From Heterobilharzia americana (Eukaryota; Platyhelminthes; Trematoda; Strigeidida; Schistosomatidae): a stretch of DNA of 64,000 bases. Each line of letters opens with the position of its first letter. Positions within the stretch are counted from its first letter, which is position 1. The notes under the pieces are model-generated. The model was not told where the DNA came from and searched no databases. It worked only from the letters and a program-made list of their open reading frames with translations. The DNA is taken from assembly GCA_944470555.2 (NCBI GenBank), contig OX104130.1, positions 63,803,160 through 63,867,159 of the forward strand, read 5' to 3'. Below, piece after piece: positions 1 to 13,700 of the stretch. A program made the position numbers and the translations under genes.

Positions 1-1700
1 AAAGAGGTTGGTTTGTCTGAATTCTAATAAATATTTTCGTAACACATTTCAAACAATCTGATCACGCATGTATTTGTCATAAGTATGTATTAAATGAAAG
101 ATTATATGGAAATGAGGGATGAGAATATGAAAACAGAAGGCTAAATTGAAGGTTCAAATAATGACGAAAGCCAACAAAGCAAGCAATAGTATTACATGAA
201 CACTGATTTCAGAACTAAATTCACCAAAGAATGTTAACTGTAATAGAAAATTGCATTTGAGCAGATTAAGGTAGCTTAGACTTTTCAGTAGGATAGGTAA
301 GTTTGAGAGTCCATCCTCATCTTATTTTGTAAATAAATCTCAGAGATGTGGAAAATTTAGTCCTATTGGCTGTCTTAATCATATTTTCCATAATTAAGGA
401 CGTGGGATACCTGATTACAATATTGTAAAGGTTAGGTGACTATGGAAATTATTTTGGAATATGTTCTGAAACTCCTGCTTCCCTGGATCTCTAGGTCTGA
501 GCAACACGACTGTGACTGAAATGTCCAGCAAATAATACTGTAACAGTATGCGACATGTCAGAAATGTCTGAATGTCAGATGTCTGAATTCTACGCATACA
601 TCTGCAGATATTTTATTGAGCCTTGAATATTTTAACTTTTGAATATTTCACTCGGAAAGTCTTTGAAGATAAATTAACTGACTCAAATTTACTGGATAAC
701 GTTTCGGACATAATTTATTGTCCATATTCATATCAGATAACTCCACAACTTCCAGACAGTCTTTATATATTCCTAGTTTTCTCTCCCTCTCTGTGATGAC
801 AAGGGTAGTAGAATTTTCCACATAACTGTGACAGGTGAAGCATCATTTCGATTGTCTGTGTTTGGTGTTGATTCGATAAACAAAGATTCGGTTACCAATC
901 TCTCCCTCCATCCAACTAAGTTAGTTTTCAAAACTGTCCCGCTATCCCACCCTACTGTATGATTGTGCGTCATCGCATGCAGAGCTATAGCCGAGTTTTT
1001 CTCTAGATTTCTTATCTTATTAGGATCTACTAATCTTGATTTGGCTAAGTTTTTGTGCTCCGTTATTCTAATCGACCCTGGTTGACTACTTTGATCTATG
1101 TACTCGACCTGGCAATCATTGCAGGGAATCTGGTAAACCAGATTATTTTGCCGAATTGCATCGATAGGATCTTTTAACCTACAAAGATTGTTTCTAAGCG
1201 AGTTTGTTGGTTTGAATGCCATTTTAATCCCAGCCTTATTGAGAATTCTTCGTAGTGCTTCTGATGTGCATTCCTTGTATGGTAACACAGCAGCGGCTTT
1301 GATTTTTCTCTCAAACTTGTTACCATTATTACTATTAGTAGAGAATTGTAATTGATAACACCTATAATACTAGTGCTACTAATACTTTTCTTTCGATTTC
1401 TTGTGAATTTATTTACAAATTTAGGTGGGTAATTATTGAGACACAAGGTATTCTTGATGTGTCTTGTTTCTTGTCGTTGATTTTCTGGCTAACTAGTAAG
1501 ATTTTCTGCCTCATCACTTAAGTGTTTAACCAAGCTTACTTTAAGTGGGGATTTGGAGCCTAAGTAGCGACCGGAGTAGAAAGGTTTCCTATAGACACTA
1601 GTCTCTAAACTTCCGTCTTGTGTTCGTCCACTCTTGCAATCCAACACTGATAGCTTCAAAAAAGGCTAACAGTTTCGTTGTAGTCATAATGACTGTTTTT
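1..1700 (-). mobile_element. Penelope-like element fragment, endonuclease end (copy 1)
   Basis: A PLE fragment on the - strand. From 1440 downwards come a linker (NYPPKFVNKF...), the GIY-YIG endonuclease (1288-773) and a 3' terminal block at 772-690 with the hairpin-CGAAAC motif. Bases 1-110 resemble, in the opposite direction, another PLE terminal sequence seen at 18300-18432. 1460-1700 resembles 54380-54600 and is probably decayed PLE sequence upstream of the endonuclease. Limits are approximate; the copy may extend left of the window. Confidence 0.7.
773..1288 (-). CDS. GIY-YIG endonuclease domain of PLE copy 1
   Basis: An open frame of 171 codons for the C-terminal endonuclease of a Penelope-like retroelement, which nicks target DNA for reverse transcription. 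Features: an N-terminal [20 protein letters not shown] segment (usual in schistosome PLEs), then [19 protein letters not shown] with the paired cysteines, and SIRITEH with the family Arg and His. The second half of the GIY-YIG signature reads YID, so the Gly of YIG is lost. The protein is nearly identical to the one at 5187-5702. It has no reverse transcriptase attached, so it is not a working element. Confidence 0.72.
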   Translation of the reverse strand: MLPYKECTSEALRRILNKAGIKMAFKPTNSLRNNLCRLKDPIDAIRQNNLVYQIPCNDCQVEYIDQSSQPGSIRITEHKNLAKSRLVDPNKIRNLEKNSAIALHAMTHNHTVGWDSGTVLKTNLVGWRERLVTESLFIESTPNTDNRNDASPVTVMWKILLPLSSQRGREN

Positions 1701-4289
1701 CGCTGATCAATATCAAACAGACGTATTCAGAAAGGTGAAGTAAGATTGAGTAACTTACTACTCATTCTGTTACGCCTTACGAATTCCAACTAAATGCAAG
1801 ATTTTGAATCACAAAACTAACCAAGAACAAACGAAAAGTGATTCACTATGTGAAATACACTTTAATTACCTCTTGATCATTGATATTTTCAGCAAAAATC
1901 GTGGAGCTGCACCTTCAAATTTTTAGATATCTCAAATCCGTTTATCTTAGGAAGCAAAATATTTCTCTTCCTTTGACTGTCAAACATTTCTACTGAACTC
2001 AATAGCTTACTTTTATTTGGTGTGACACTATAGCTTACACCTTTACTACTACTGAGGAGTGTTGCACCTCATTTGCTCCTGCCACTCATCATTCTGCCGC
2101 TTTTCCGTCTTTCTGATTATTGACTAAATAGTACTTTTTTAATATTTGGTTTGATGAAAATTGTCATTTGTATGCCAGCGCACAAAAAATACAATTTTTC
2201 ATAGGTTTCAAGTTCAAAATATTTGTTTGATATGTTTGGGGCGACAGGTAGGTAACTGAAACTTGACTGGTAAAAAAATAAGGGAACGGTACACACATAC
2301 GTATCCTTAGGAGTTATGCTTTCAAAGGAAAGCTACATTTATTTATAAGAAGTATATTTCATTATGAATGAAGACATTTTTGGTCAGAAAATGTTTTAAG
2401 AAGTTGTACACTCAAAATATCGACATATTAATATTTACCAGTTTTTTTAAAAAAAAAGACATTTTTGGTCAGAAAATGTTTTAAGAAGTTGTACACTCAA
2501 AATATCGACATATTAATATTTACCAGTTTTTTAAAAAACTTTTCCTGTCACTATTATACTTGTAATTTCAACCGTGCTTCGAAAATTTGGTTCATTCCTA
2601 AACATGTCTACATACTTTTTTAGTTATAAAGCTTACCATGTATATACACTGTCACGTTACCATCGAGATGTTTTTTAACTTGGCTATATCGTTTTCTTAT
2701 TTAACTTGAGCCTTCTTATTCATTATAAGAATTGGGTCATTCTGATGCGTATAACACTTACACAAAGTAGTGAACGGAACCAAAAATATCCCACTTAGGC
2801 ATCTGTTGTGAAAAAGACTGCCTTGAAAATGGCTTTCATTATGAAGTGCGATAAATCAGATAACTGTTGAAACCTTTTAAAACCCAAAGAGCAGTTTATT
2901 CCCAGGATAGGATGTTTTCATTGAGGAACGACTGAATTCGTGAAATGCGAACATTGTGTCTCAAGGCGTTGGCTAAACCAGACACAGCACTTCAATCTGG
3001 ATTGACGGATTGATGTTGAATGCTAGCCTGCACTTTCACGAGTGCACCGTTACTTTTCAAGCCTAAACGATATGTTTGTGGATTATTCTGATTTTCTATA
3101 GTTTTCTGACTTTATTCGATTCTTGATGAAAGATAACTGTCAAAGAGTTGATGTTCATCGAATACTTTGTAATAAAACAGAGCTTTAAAAATCTCCCTTC
3201 TGGTTCTTGTAAGACGTGTATAAAAGTCATTTTGGGCCGTTGAGAGAAAGCAACTTGAAAACACAGTATCTTTCTCACACCATTCTTTATTTCGCATCCA
3301 TCTTTATGTTAGTTTACTTGAATAGCCTCATTGTATTGTCATTTTTATGTACAAAACTATCTGACAAGTAAATGTGTAGTCAGAAATGCCCTGCTAAAAC
3401 ACATCGCATTTTATAGACAAACTCGATCTATTCACACAGTTCAAAGTGACTGTGTGTTAAGTATGATTAACCCACCATGTTGTTCACTGTATTAGGATTT
3501 TGATATCATTTAAGTAAATGGCTAACGCATACTTTACCTAGTGATAAGAACTGTAAGTGATGTAGATTTCTGGTCTTTTCCGGAAGAGCGAAGAGGCAAC
3601 TGATACCATGCTTCTGCGAAGTTAGCCACCTCCAGTGTCGTAGGTTTGACTTCTAGATTATATCCAGTCAAACTGTATTTCAAACAATAGTCAGTGATTT
3701 AAGAATAGTATAAAATTTTCCAGTTGAGTGACGGTCGACATAAACTGTAGCTTTGCTCTGTACTTTATGTATGAGAACTGAAATTATCGTAAAGACACTT
3801 TATGGTCTCCCATGAGTAATCAAGGAACTGCTACTACTTTCAAAACGAGCCTGTTCCTACTTCTGTGGTAACTGTTGAAGTGGTTATAACGCATTTTCTA
3901 TTTCTTCATTGAGACATCTCAGTTGATGTGTTTGGAGACTCTTGCAAGATCTACGTTTTGTTATAGTTGATATAAACTCCATTTTCCTATGTCTGGTTCT
4001 AAAAGGTTTTAATAATGTTGAAAGGTATATATCTGAAATTCTTATCAAACATCTCCAAGTAAAATTAGTTTAGCGAAGGATGCCCAGATTTTCATGTCTA
4101 ATACACTGATGCATATTTAAATTAATAGGGAATCATGACGATACTTTTTGCAAATACTATCTACATCCTGTCTATCTAATATAATGAAGGTAATTTTTAG
4201 TTCGAGAAAATAGTGACTGCTTACCTTCAAGATGACTTCGCATTAATTTTAGTATTTCAACTTAACTCTGTTTATTTGTTTTATTTTAG
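1701..4289. other. Upstream flank of the transporter, no gene recognised
   Basis: AT-rich sequence apart from the 85-bp duplication. Frames here are short and carry no family motif. A 5' UTR exon and the promoter of the transporter could lie here or further left, but no core promoter or spliced-leader-type signal can be called with confidence. The stretch near 3285-3330 is weakly similar to 27280-27320 and may be a small repeat. Confidence 0.5.
2373..2540. repeat. 85-bp tandem duplication
   Basis: A unit starting GACATTTTTGGTCAGAAAAT is present twice head-to-tail (2373-2457 and 2458 to about 2536). The copies are almost identical; differences are confined to the T and A runs at the unit end. 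No coding potential. Confidence 0.93.
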
Positions 4290-4769
4290 AGGATAATCAA
4301 TTTTTCCGTTAACTATTTCACATGGCAGTCAACGATGACCACATTGAGTCTGGTAGCAACAAACTTACATCGTTACCTTCAATTAATCGTCCATTATTCA
4401 ACAAAGAAATATTCAACCATTATGCTGAATATAAATCATATTCAAACTCACTACCTATTTGGCGGAAAACTATACTGATGATCCTATCTTGTATTCATGG
4501 ACTATTTCCGCTAAAAGTACATAATGAAAATACTAACAGCATACAAAGTAATGCCGGTGAAAATTTAACCAGTGATAAGTTTATCAAACGGGATGAGGAT
4601 TCGGAAAAATCTAAACATAATGCTTTTCAATATGCTACAAATCATTTGGGCAAATATTTACTTACCGTATTTCCATTCATTCGAACTTTACGTGGTTACA
4701 AAGTGAAAAGTTGTCTATTCAATGATATGATAGCTGGATTTACTGTTGGTATAATGCATGTTCCACAAG
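4290..4769 (+). CDS. Transporter exon 1 (start codon and N-terminus)
   Basis: Coding from ATG 4322 to 4769 (149 codons plus 1 nt). A TTTTAG acceptor ends at 4289, so 4290-4321 is probably 5' UTR of this exon and at least one non-coding exon should lie upstream. The ATG is the first in the exon. The N-terminal ~125 residues look cytosolic and are poorly conserved. The exon ends in the first membrane helix, with [15 protein letters not shown] running into the splice site. The donor is AAG/GTGTGA at 4770; reading on past it hits a stop after a few codons, which supports the splice. Phase 1. Confidence 0.9.
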
Positions 4770-7700
4770 GTGTGAAATCTTGAATTTTATTGGCCAAAAC
4801 TGATTTTGATGATATTTGAATCTTTAACATCTGTTTACATTGTACAGTAAAAATTAAATAATTTCACGAATTAATTTCAGATGATCAAAACAAAGAGTAA
4901 ATGGTATGTAGTATTATGTGTTGCAGACATTAATATTCCCGCTAAAACTTATCACACTTTTAAGTTTTATATTCCTTACATAGAGGAAACTTAATGTACC
5001 TCCAACTATTCATGTAAATCTATACACGTCCGTTTAAGTCAAGAAGGAAAAATTCCATTTTAGTCTGTTTATTGGAAATATCACACAGTGAAACAGTAGC
5101 ATCTACTGGATAACGTTTCGGACATAATTTATTGTCCATATTCATATCAGATAACTCCACAACTTCCAGACAGTCTTTATATATTCCTAGTTTTCTCTCC
5201 CTCTCTGTGATGACAAGGGTAGTAGAATTTTCCACATAACTGTGACAGGTGAAGCATCATTTCGATTGTCTGTGTTTGGTGTTGATTCGATAAACAAAGA
5301 TTCGGTTACCAATCTCTCCCTCCATCCAACTAAGTTAGTTTTCAAAACTGTCCCGCTATCCCACCCTACTGTATGATTGTGCGTCATCGCATGCAGAGCT
5401 ATAGCCGAGTTTTTCTCTAGATTTCTTATCTTATTAGGATCTACTAATCTTGATTTGGCTAAGTTTTTGTGCTCCGTTATTCTAATCGACCCTGGTTGAC
5501 TACTTTGATCTATGTACTCGACCTGGCAATCATTGCAGGGAATCTGGTAAACCAGATTATTTTGCCGAATTGCATCGATAGGATCTTTTAGCTTACAAAG
5601 TTTGTTTCTAAGCGAGTTTGTTGATTTAAATGCCATTTTAATCCCAGCCTTATTGAGAATTCTTAGTAAGGCTTCTGATGTGCATTCCTTGTATGGTAAC
5701 ACAGCAGAGGCTTTGAATTCTCTCTTAACCCTGTCTCCATTATTACCAGTAGTGGTGGGATAATTATTAATAACATCTGTATTACTACTACTACCACTGC
5801 TAATATAAGAAGGAAAAACTTAAGAAAAGAATGAAAGAACTCGGTGAAACGACCAAATGTAATTATGATGGTATGAGTTACTTCAGAGATACCATCCGAA
5901 TATTGTATAACATTGCAGGAGATACCTATTTCAATCCCATCAGCTTTTTGTTGTTTGATAATTTGAATTCGCACCAAATATTAACCCTAATGATTATGAT
6001 AAAAGGATCATTCATTTAAAACTATTTTTCGTGCACCATTTCTAGGTTAGGGCAATCATCACCGGACATATGCGCATACTAGACGTAAATGAAGACAAAA
6101 GGCTGAAATTGGTATTTGTCACGGACTGACATCAGTTGATGAACCACTCAAGAATTGAGGTTTGGACAGTTGTTTCGTCATAGTTTGGGACTCTTCAGAA
6201 GGAAACACCCATGATCTTTAGATTTAACGGTCAGCATGTACTCATTACACCAATGGGTTGAGACCCAGTGGTCCACAACCTCCTACTTTTGTCTTCTCAT
6301 GAGATAGCGTGACCTCCATCCAATTCTGCGGCTGAGTAACTGTCCTCATGTCCGGATTGTTTTCTCCACTGGTTGTGACTTCGCATAAGAACTTCATGAA
6401 TCTCATCCCGAAGCAAGTACCTAATAAGCACTGGACGGTAATTACATGGTGGCATGATAACCATAGAACCTGAAGCTTCTGGTTTTGACCCCAGGATATG
6501 CCATGCTGGGAAATCTCATACTAAAAGGAAACTGCCGTAAAGTTCTCTCAGATTTTCAAAGGTTCTCCACCTGATACAAGTTGTTAACGAATACCAACTT
6601 AAAATCAGTGTATTCCCAGAAACCTTTAAGTGGAACAAAACGTTAAGGTCAACATGACTCATGGTTATCATCCGTTTCTCAGTGAAAAAATGTTACTTCA
6701 CACAGAAGTAAACACTACATGTAATAAGTGAAGTTATAAAAATGTTCCTTGTCTGTTTTGCAAATTATCAGATCTTGAAAGGAATAGAAATTAAACACCT
6801 CATACTAAAAGGATTCGTTGACTGTGGGAAAATTAAATCAAACATTTTTTAGTCAAAATTCACTATTTCACTACTTCAGCTGTCTGTTTAATTAGAAGAA
6901 TAAATAAAACATACTAGACGTTCACTCTTCCGGCAAGATTTATCAATGTATTTTGAAAGTTTACTTGCTTCTAAATACACTGCCAAGCCCACACAAAGAT
7001 AAGTGGTCTGAAAAAAGATTCCACACTCTTGGTTATCTTTGATGTGTTTGATTTGACTGAGGATAGCTTGGACCATAACCTGAAATCGAATGCATAACCA
7101 ATAAAAATTACAGAGTATGTGGTAGTTTTTTCAACTAAGTTTGTTACCCAGAAACTCACTATTGGTGGCTTTTACCAGTGACTGTCCTACCATAATATTA
7201 TTATTTGTCCCTTGGATTCCTAATAGAACATAGGGCTTCCGTAGCAAGTCTCCATTCAACTCTCTTCTCTGAAATCTTTTCAACCTGGCTACACGACAGC
7301 CCACAACCTCTCATTTCTTCCTCACACCATCTCCTCCATGTCACCCTCACATCGAACACCCAACTCGTCGCTTCCCATCGGGGTCCCACTCGAGCAACTC
7401 ACCTGAAGTGTGATGTCCCCAGTCAACCGTCTCAGAGTATGCCCAATCCATCTCCACTTCCTTCAACTGCATATTTGTTCAGAGATAGGTTCTTGGTTAG
7501 TTCGTTGCCTGGCCAGAGTTCCTTGTTGCTTATTCTTATTATTCTGGTCATCTGATCTGATCTTCAGTAAGGAGTGAGTGTAGGTGGCAGTTTCTGGTGA
7601 ATATCTGTAATTTGTTGGAAATGCCTCACGTAACGCGCCAAGTCTCTCAACCATCACACAGAAGCACTGACTTGACGTTGGTGTTGAAAATTCGGATGTT

Positions 7701-10700
7701 GTCCACGCTTTATGCTGAGTGCAGTGTAGTAGATCACCACACTGGTTTCAGGTTAATGAAAACCTGTCTTGCTTTTCCGATGCTGGCTGGCTTTGACGTC
7801 GTCGTCTGTGCCTGTGCCGCCTGTAGTTGAAACAGTGCTGCCTATATAGGTGAAGGAGGCTACATCCTTTAAGTTTCTCGAGTTGATGATAATTGGATCT
7901 TGTTGCTGTTGTTGTTGTTGTTGGTGGTGGTGGTGTTGTTGGTGTTGGTTGTGTATCTTCATCACTTCTGTCTTCTCTACATTCACCTGAGGTGTGTCCG
8001 TCTTCGCAGCCTCTTCTGTCAACCTGTTAGTTTTTGCCTGTAGATCTTCAAGTTTGTGTGACATTAGACACGTGTCATCCTTGGTGAAATCTAAATCTTC
8101 TTGGATATTTTCCCTTGTCCAGCGTATTCATCTCTCCTCGCTCCTCACAGTTGTCGTTTGCATGATCCAGTCCACTACAATCATGAATATCGTGAGTGAT
8201 AGAAGACGGCCTTGTCTTACTCCTGTCTTCACTTCAAAAGCATTACTGAGTTTCCCATTGTGAAATACTTGGCATATGGTCCTACCATATAGCTAAATTA
8301 AAGTACTGTTATGATCGTCTGAATTTCTAGAAACTGACTACAAATATGATTTCCATCAAAGCCTTCAGTCTCAAATTCTAAGTAACGTAGAAAAAACACT
8401 CCCCAGATGTCTGACATCACTGGCCTAAGTTCATGAGGAAATTTATTTACGAACTAATTAGATTCTCTCAGACCTCTTTATATCAAACACCAGTGTGCAA
8501 GTTTATTGCTGCGAGACTTAATTTCTTGTTAATACTTCTAACTCTTCTGAACACAGTTATCATAAAGTGTGTGAAATATTCAGTGCACCGTTCATAGTAG
8601 GATAACTTAGAAGTTGACTGGATTTTATTGATGCATTAAAGCTTGTGTACAATGCTGAATAATATCAGAAAGTAATGAGATATAGCATACCTTCAAGATC
8701 TAGGTTTGAAGGAACTGAGACACTTTGTTGACAGGACGATTCACTAACAAGCATCAAACGTAACAACCACTATATTTCGGGCACTGGTTCTTCAGTTATG
8801 CGAAATAATCCAAACCGCACGAAAAAGCCACCTGATTTATTCAAAAATTTTAAACTTGTAACATACTTTGGAGATATGAAATTCAATTAACTTCCAACTG
8901 AATTATTTCTTTGCAGTGACCATATTACGTATGACAAATAAAGTATTTAATGTTGTTTAGTCTTCAGTGTAGCACTGTTTCTGTTTATTAATTTCAGGTA
9001 TGGCCTACTCACTACTTGCCACCCTGCCACCTGTATATGGCTTATACACATCATTTTTTCCATCACTTGTCTACTTCTTCTTTGGAACATCTAAACATGT
9101 TTCTGTTGGTGAGTTGCATAGATTCTGATAAATAAGTCTGGTCATTTATGATGAATTTTTGATGTTTTGCTGTATCATTAATAACTACTAGATGATCGAT
9201 AACCAGTAGAATTTTTCAATATAGTCTCACTTGCAGTAAACGTTTAAACTCATAGGTTTTGGTTCGAGCATGATGAGAACGTTATCACTCACTGAGATGT
9301 AGGTACATCCAGCTATGGAGTCCTAGACAGGACGAAACTCATGTCCTGAACTTCACTACTAGCCATCACCTTCTATGTAGGCCACTGTAGAAAACAAAAA
9401 CTAAACACCGCGTCAGTTATTGTCATTAACATTCAGTCATATACTTCATAAATGATCTTTCAACTATATAAAAATGAGATTTATCGATTATCAAAATTAT
9501 GGCGACTTTCTCGAAATACTCTCCTGTCGATTACGTAATTAAAATTTCATTTACTAGGTTATTAATCTAAGTACAACAGCTAAAAATTCATTATGTAAAA
9601 ACAAAAACTGGAGGTAATGACGGTTTATTACCAAACGTGAATTTGGCTACTAAATAGTCTTGAAGATCAACATAAAAGCTGGTCTCAGACACTGTAGTAT
9701 AATTCAATCTCATGTCAGTTAGTAAGTGGATTAACCACACAACCGAACATTGCTGCTATTTACTCAATGGTATTAATACCAAAGTTTACCGAAAAAAATT
9801 TCACAAACTGTAAATGAAATTTCCTTGCGTACCGTTATGAAAGATTTCATCAAGTAAATAATACTGTCCAACTGAGTGATATATTTTGAAGCCATAGACA
9901 CTGATAAACAATTTGCTGTCGGTAAATCCATAGTATTCACATACGGTTTCTGAATTATTACTTGTTACAGTATCAGAAGACATGTGATTATTACTGATTA
10001 CATTCCAGGTTTTCTAGCCTTCTTTCTTGCCTTCACTACTTGCTGAAACAATTAAACGATGTTTTGATGAGAATGAAAATATATCCACAACACATCATAA
10101 AACTACATACCAACATGAAAGTGGGCTTTGTCACAAGTGTCTTTACTGTTAAAAAATAGCCAACAAGGGACGTAATAAAATAGTTTTTCAGTTTCTGTGC
10201 ATAGTACACGACTCCGTAAACTGAGTAATACTAAACGGTCTTTTCAAAAATTTGACAGTTCATCTATGGTTAACATGAAACTTGAAGGTAATGTCTCGTC
10301 CATGAAGGTTTTCTATAAATGGACCTTTCGATAGATCCATGGATACTTTTCTCTAATGAGATATTGATAAAAATGATTATATTATTTTCTTCGTGCTCAA
10401 TCACGACGCTTAGGTTTAGATGACATGAATTACAGCTCTTTAGTAGGGATTCTGCTTCCATTTTGCTTTTACATTAGTTAATATATCATCCGTCTAACAC
10501 TGGTACAGATCTATTTGATTTATGAAGCTCTTCAAGCTACTTGTTTCCACAATTGATAGGAATATATTAGCGAAAAAGTGAACCACAGGGCTTCCTTTTA
10601 CGATGTCATCAGTTTAGAAGAATGACTCATTTGAATTAGAAATGGATGTTCTTAGTACATAGATTTGGAGATTTATTCAATTTGTTTGTTGTCTTATTAA

Positions 10701-13700
10701 CAAATAAATTCTATGGTTTCATCAACTGGTACATTCATAAACAGAGATACAATATGATACAATATATCCTCAACCTATTCAGTTCCTGCACCAGTGTTGA
10801 CATCATTAAAATTATTATTATCATCATGATTTCCCTACCTGAAATCCACATGATTCTTTAGAATGCATAATTATTCAAACGGATAGTTTAATCACGAAAC
10901 GTATCTTCCTTCCTCTGAATATGAACATCCGCTCCTACCTTTTACATTACTACTAAACCTTTAAAAATTATTTATTTATGTATTGTTATACCTAAATCGC
11001 TATCTCAGTCTACGTTGTATATGTATGTTCTTTAACACTACTTAATGGTTCATATAATCAAGTGTATAGAGTATCAAGCTGACGAGTGAAATCATTTATT
11101 TCACTCACCAATACCGTTTATGAATAAGATATTTCCCCGAAATGCAGTAGAGAATAATAAACACTACAACTGAGTAGTAATCAGCATAATATTGCAGCAG
11201 ATTATTGTTATCACTTGATACAAAATCCTGATAATGTATATTGCGGAAACAAGTGACCCATCTAGTATTTTCTTCAACAAAAGCTACACAACTCTTACTT
11301 TGTCTTGATAACTCCTTCCAAAACGAAAAGAAAGTTTTCCCCTCAAGTTTTACAGCTTTTTCCAAATCACAATATCTTTCCACGTTATTTAAACAAACAT
11401 TATATCCTTCCAATTCTTTGATAAATTAATATTATATAATTTCCTGACAAGTGTGTTTTTAATACGAGGACAAAATAATCATCAAGACGATTTGTTGGAT
11501 GAAATTTTTTATGTTTTCGGAATGGAAATCAAGAATTATTTCTTTTACTTTAGAAGTATTAGGGCTAAAGTTATATTCATTATTGCTATGCATCAAAGTA
11601 TTAACTGAATACTCTATAACCACAAAAAAAACACAACTGTTCTCAATAACAAGATGGTTTTGCTTCTATTTCAACTTTCTGTAATATCATTCATTCATAA
11701 ATCTTTTTGTTGGTAAAATTGCTTATTCTTTCAGGCACTATGGCTGTAATCAGTTTACTAACCGGAGACTTCCTCGATAGAGTAATTCAACAAACAAATT
11801 TTATTAATGGTAAGTATAATGGATTTTATAATTTCAAAACCTTTTAACAAATAAATTATCAGATGAATTTTTCAGTTTGATTGTCAAATTTTTCCATGGA
11901 ATAATATGTTAAATGAATAAAATCTTATCAAAATCATTTCTTCAGATCACAGTCAGGTGTGTATTAAGACCAGTTAAGAAGTAATTCGTCAAGCAGAATA
12001 CAGTAGCGCCGTAATTAGTGCACATCTGTATCATCCTAGAATGATGATTTGTTCAATGGTTGTTACATTGAAACTGGTTAGATAAGACTATTGATAACTC
12101 ACGCTCATTACTGCTAAATGATTTTTTAATTACCGCTATTATCATAATCTTTAGCACATTGTGTTATTTAGGGGTATTATCAGAGCTTTTTAGGCATAAT
12201 TAGGCCTTAGTTTATCTGTCTATATTGCATAATTTACTCTTGGTAATGGAAACCTACCCTGCCTACCTCATATTAAAAATTTGGATCTTTTTGTGAATAC
12301 ACACAACAGCCTTCTTAAGTTTAAAGTCCAGATTAGACAGTCTATTCATTAGTAACTTTCCAAGAAAGCTATTCTGAAAGGGTGAATAGAATGAAATCGA
12401 CCTTTACAAATGATTCATTATTATGGAATACAATCAAAGGAACCCTTGAAGAATACATAATGCGAGATGAGAATGATGCAACCCATCTAGACACGAATGA
12501 GTGGAGTTACTATGATTTCGTTTGGAAAACTAAACACCTGACTGCAAGGTATGACCTTCTAAAGACTATTAATTGTATTGAGATCTTGGATATGAAAGCT
12601 TGATGATATTCGCCATAGATTGGCATAAACAGATGTTTGTTAGTTATCTAATTGATCTTTTTTGATTCACTTATTCGGTACTTAGTGAATCAAACAACTA
12701 TTCGCTATTAAAATAATCTGGATTCGGTTAGCCAACACTGCCGGTTAGCAAGAATGATCCAACTATTAATTGGTTGTAGGCAATCTGCAGGAAGCCCTAA
12801 GCCTCCAACAAACTAACGTCTACTAATGTGCACCGCGATGCTCAGCTTCCTAGCCTGGTTGCCACATTGCAAATATGATCGATAGAATTCGGTCTGCACT
12901 CAGGACTAGACAACATGAAACTGGTTGCACTCCCATGACCAGTCAATACATTGTCTAAGTCTGCTTATTCCCGTTGACAGGATGCATCATTTCCTGAAGC
13001 ATACTATCTTAATAATTCCTAAATTCTTATGTTGGAAGCGAAAAACAGAATGAAGTTCACACGTCCAATTAAAATTTATTTCAGAAAACTGTTAGAAAGC
13101 ACAACATTAGGTACCGTACTATTTCTGTTTAAAGCCTGAAAATCTCACTTCTTTTCATCCAAATTTAGTCACCTAAATCAAAACCTACATACAAGATGTG
13201 TCAAGGAATGAGAGCACTTCCTTTCGTGCAACTATTCTGGTTATATTATGCCAATGAATTAATGTCTTCCAGTTAGAACTGCCATTAAGCAAGTAGCAAT
13301 TCTTGGATTACTCTTTGAATGTGTGCCTAAATCCTTTTTTAACATTCTAAAAACAGTTAGTACCAAAATAATCAGGACATTTCTATATTGCTTTTTATTA
13401 GGAAGAACGAAAAACTTTGACAGTCATTGAGTGAGGAGTTTTGTCCTTTTCCTTCCTTTACATCAAAACGAATCAATCTTTAATGATGCTTGAGATTTTC
13501 CAGTGGCATACACCAAGCTAAAATGAAATAATATGCGCATGTTACAGTTACCAAAATCCGGTGGTCTCAAGTGTTTCACCTAATTGTAACAGTATAATTT
13601 ATTAATTTTATCGGTGCTTGATAGCGATTGGTTGGTTTCAAAGTAGTTCTGATCATGAATGTAAAATACCCTTGCTATTTATAAGCACAAATACCAACTG

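Noticed and set aside
7205..7555. Plus-strand frames over LINE fragments (also 32294-32721, 35213-35440, 38985-39221, 47326-48684)
   Set aside because: They are antisense to recognisable LINE protein sequence on the - strand.
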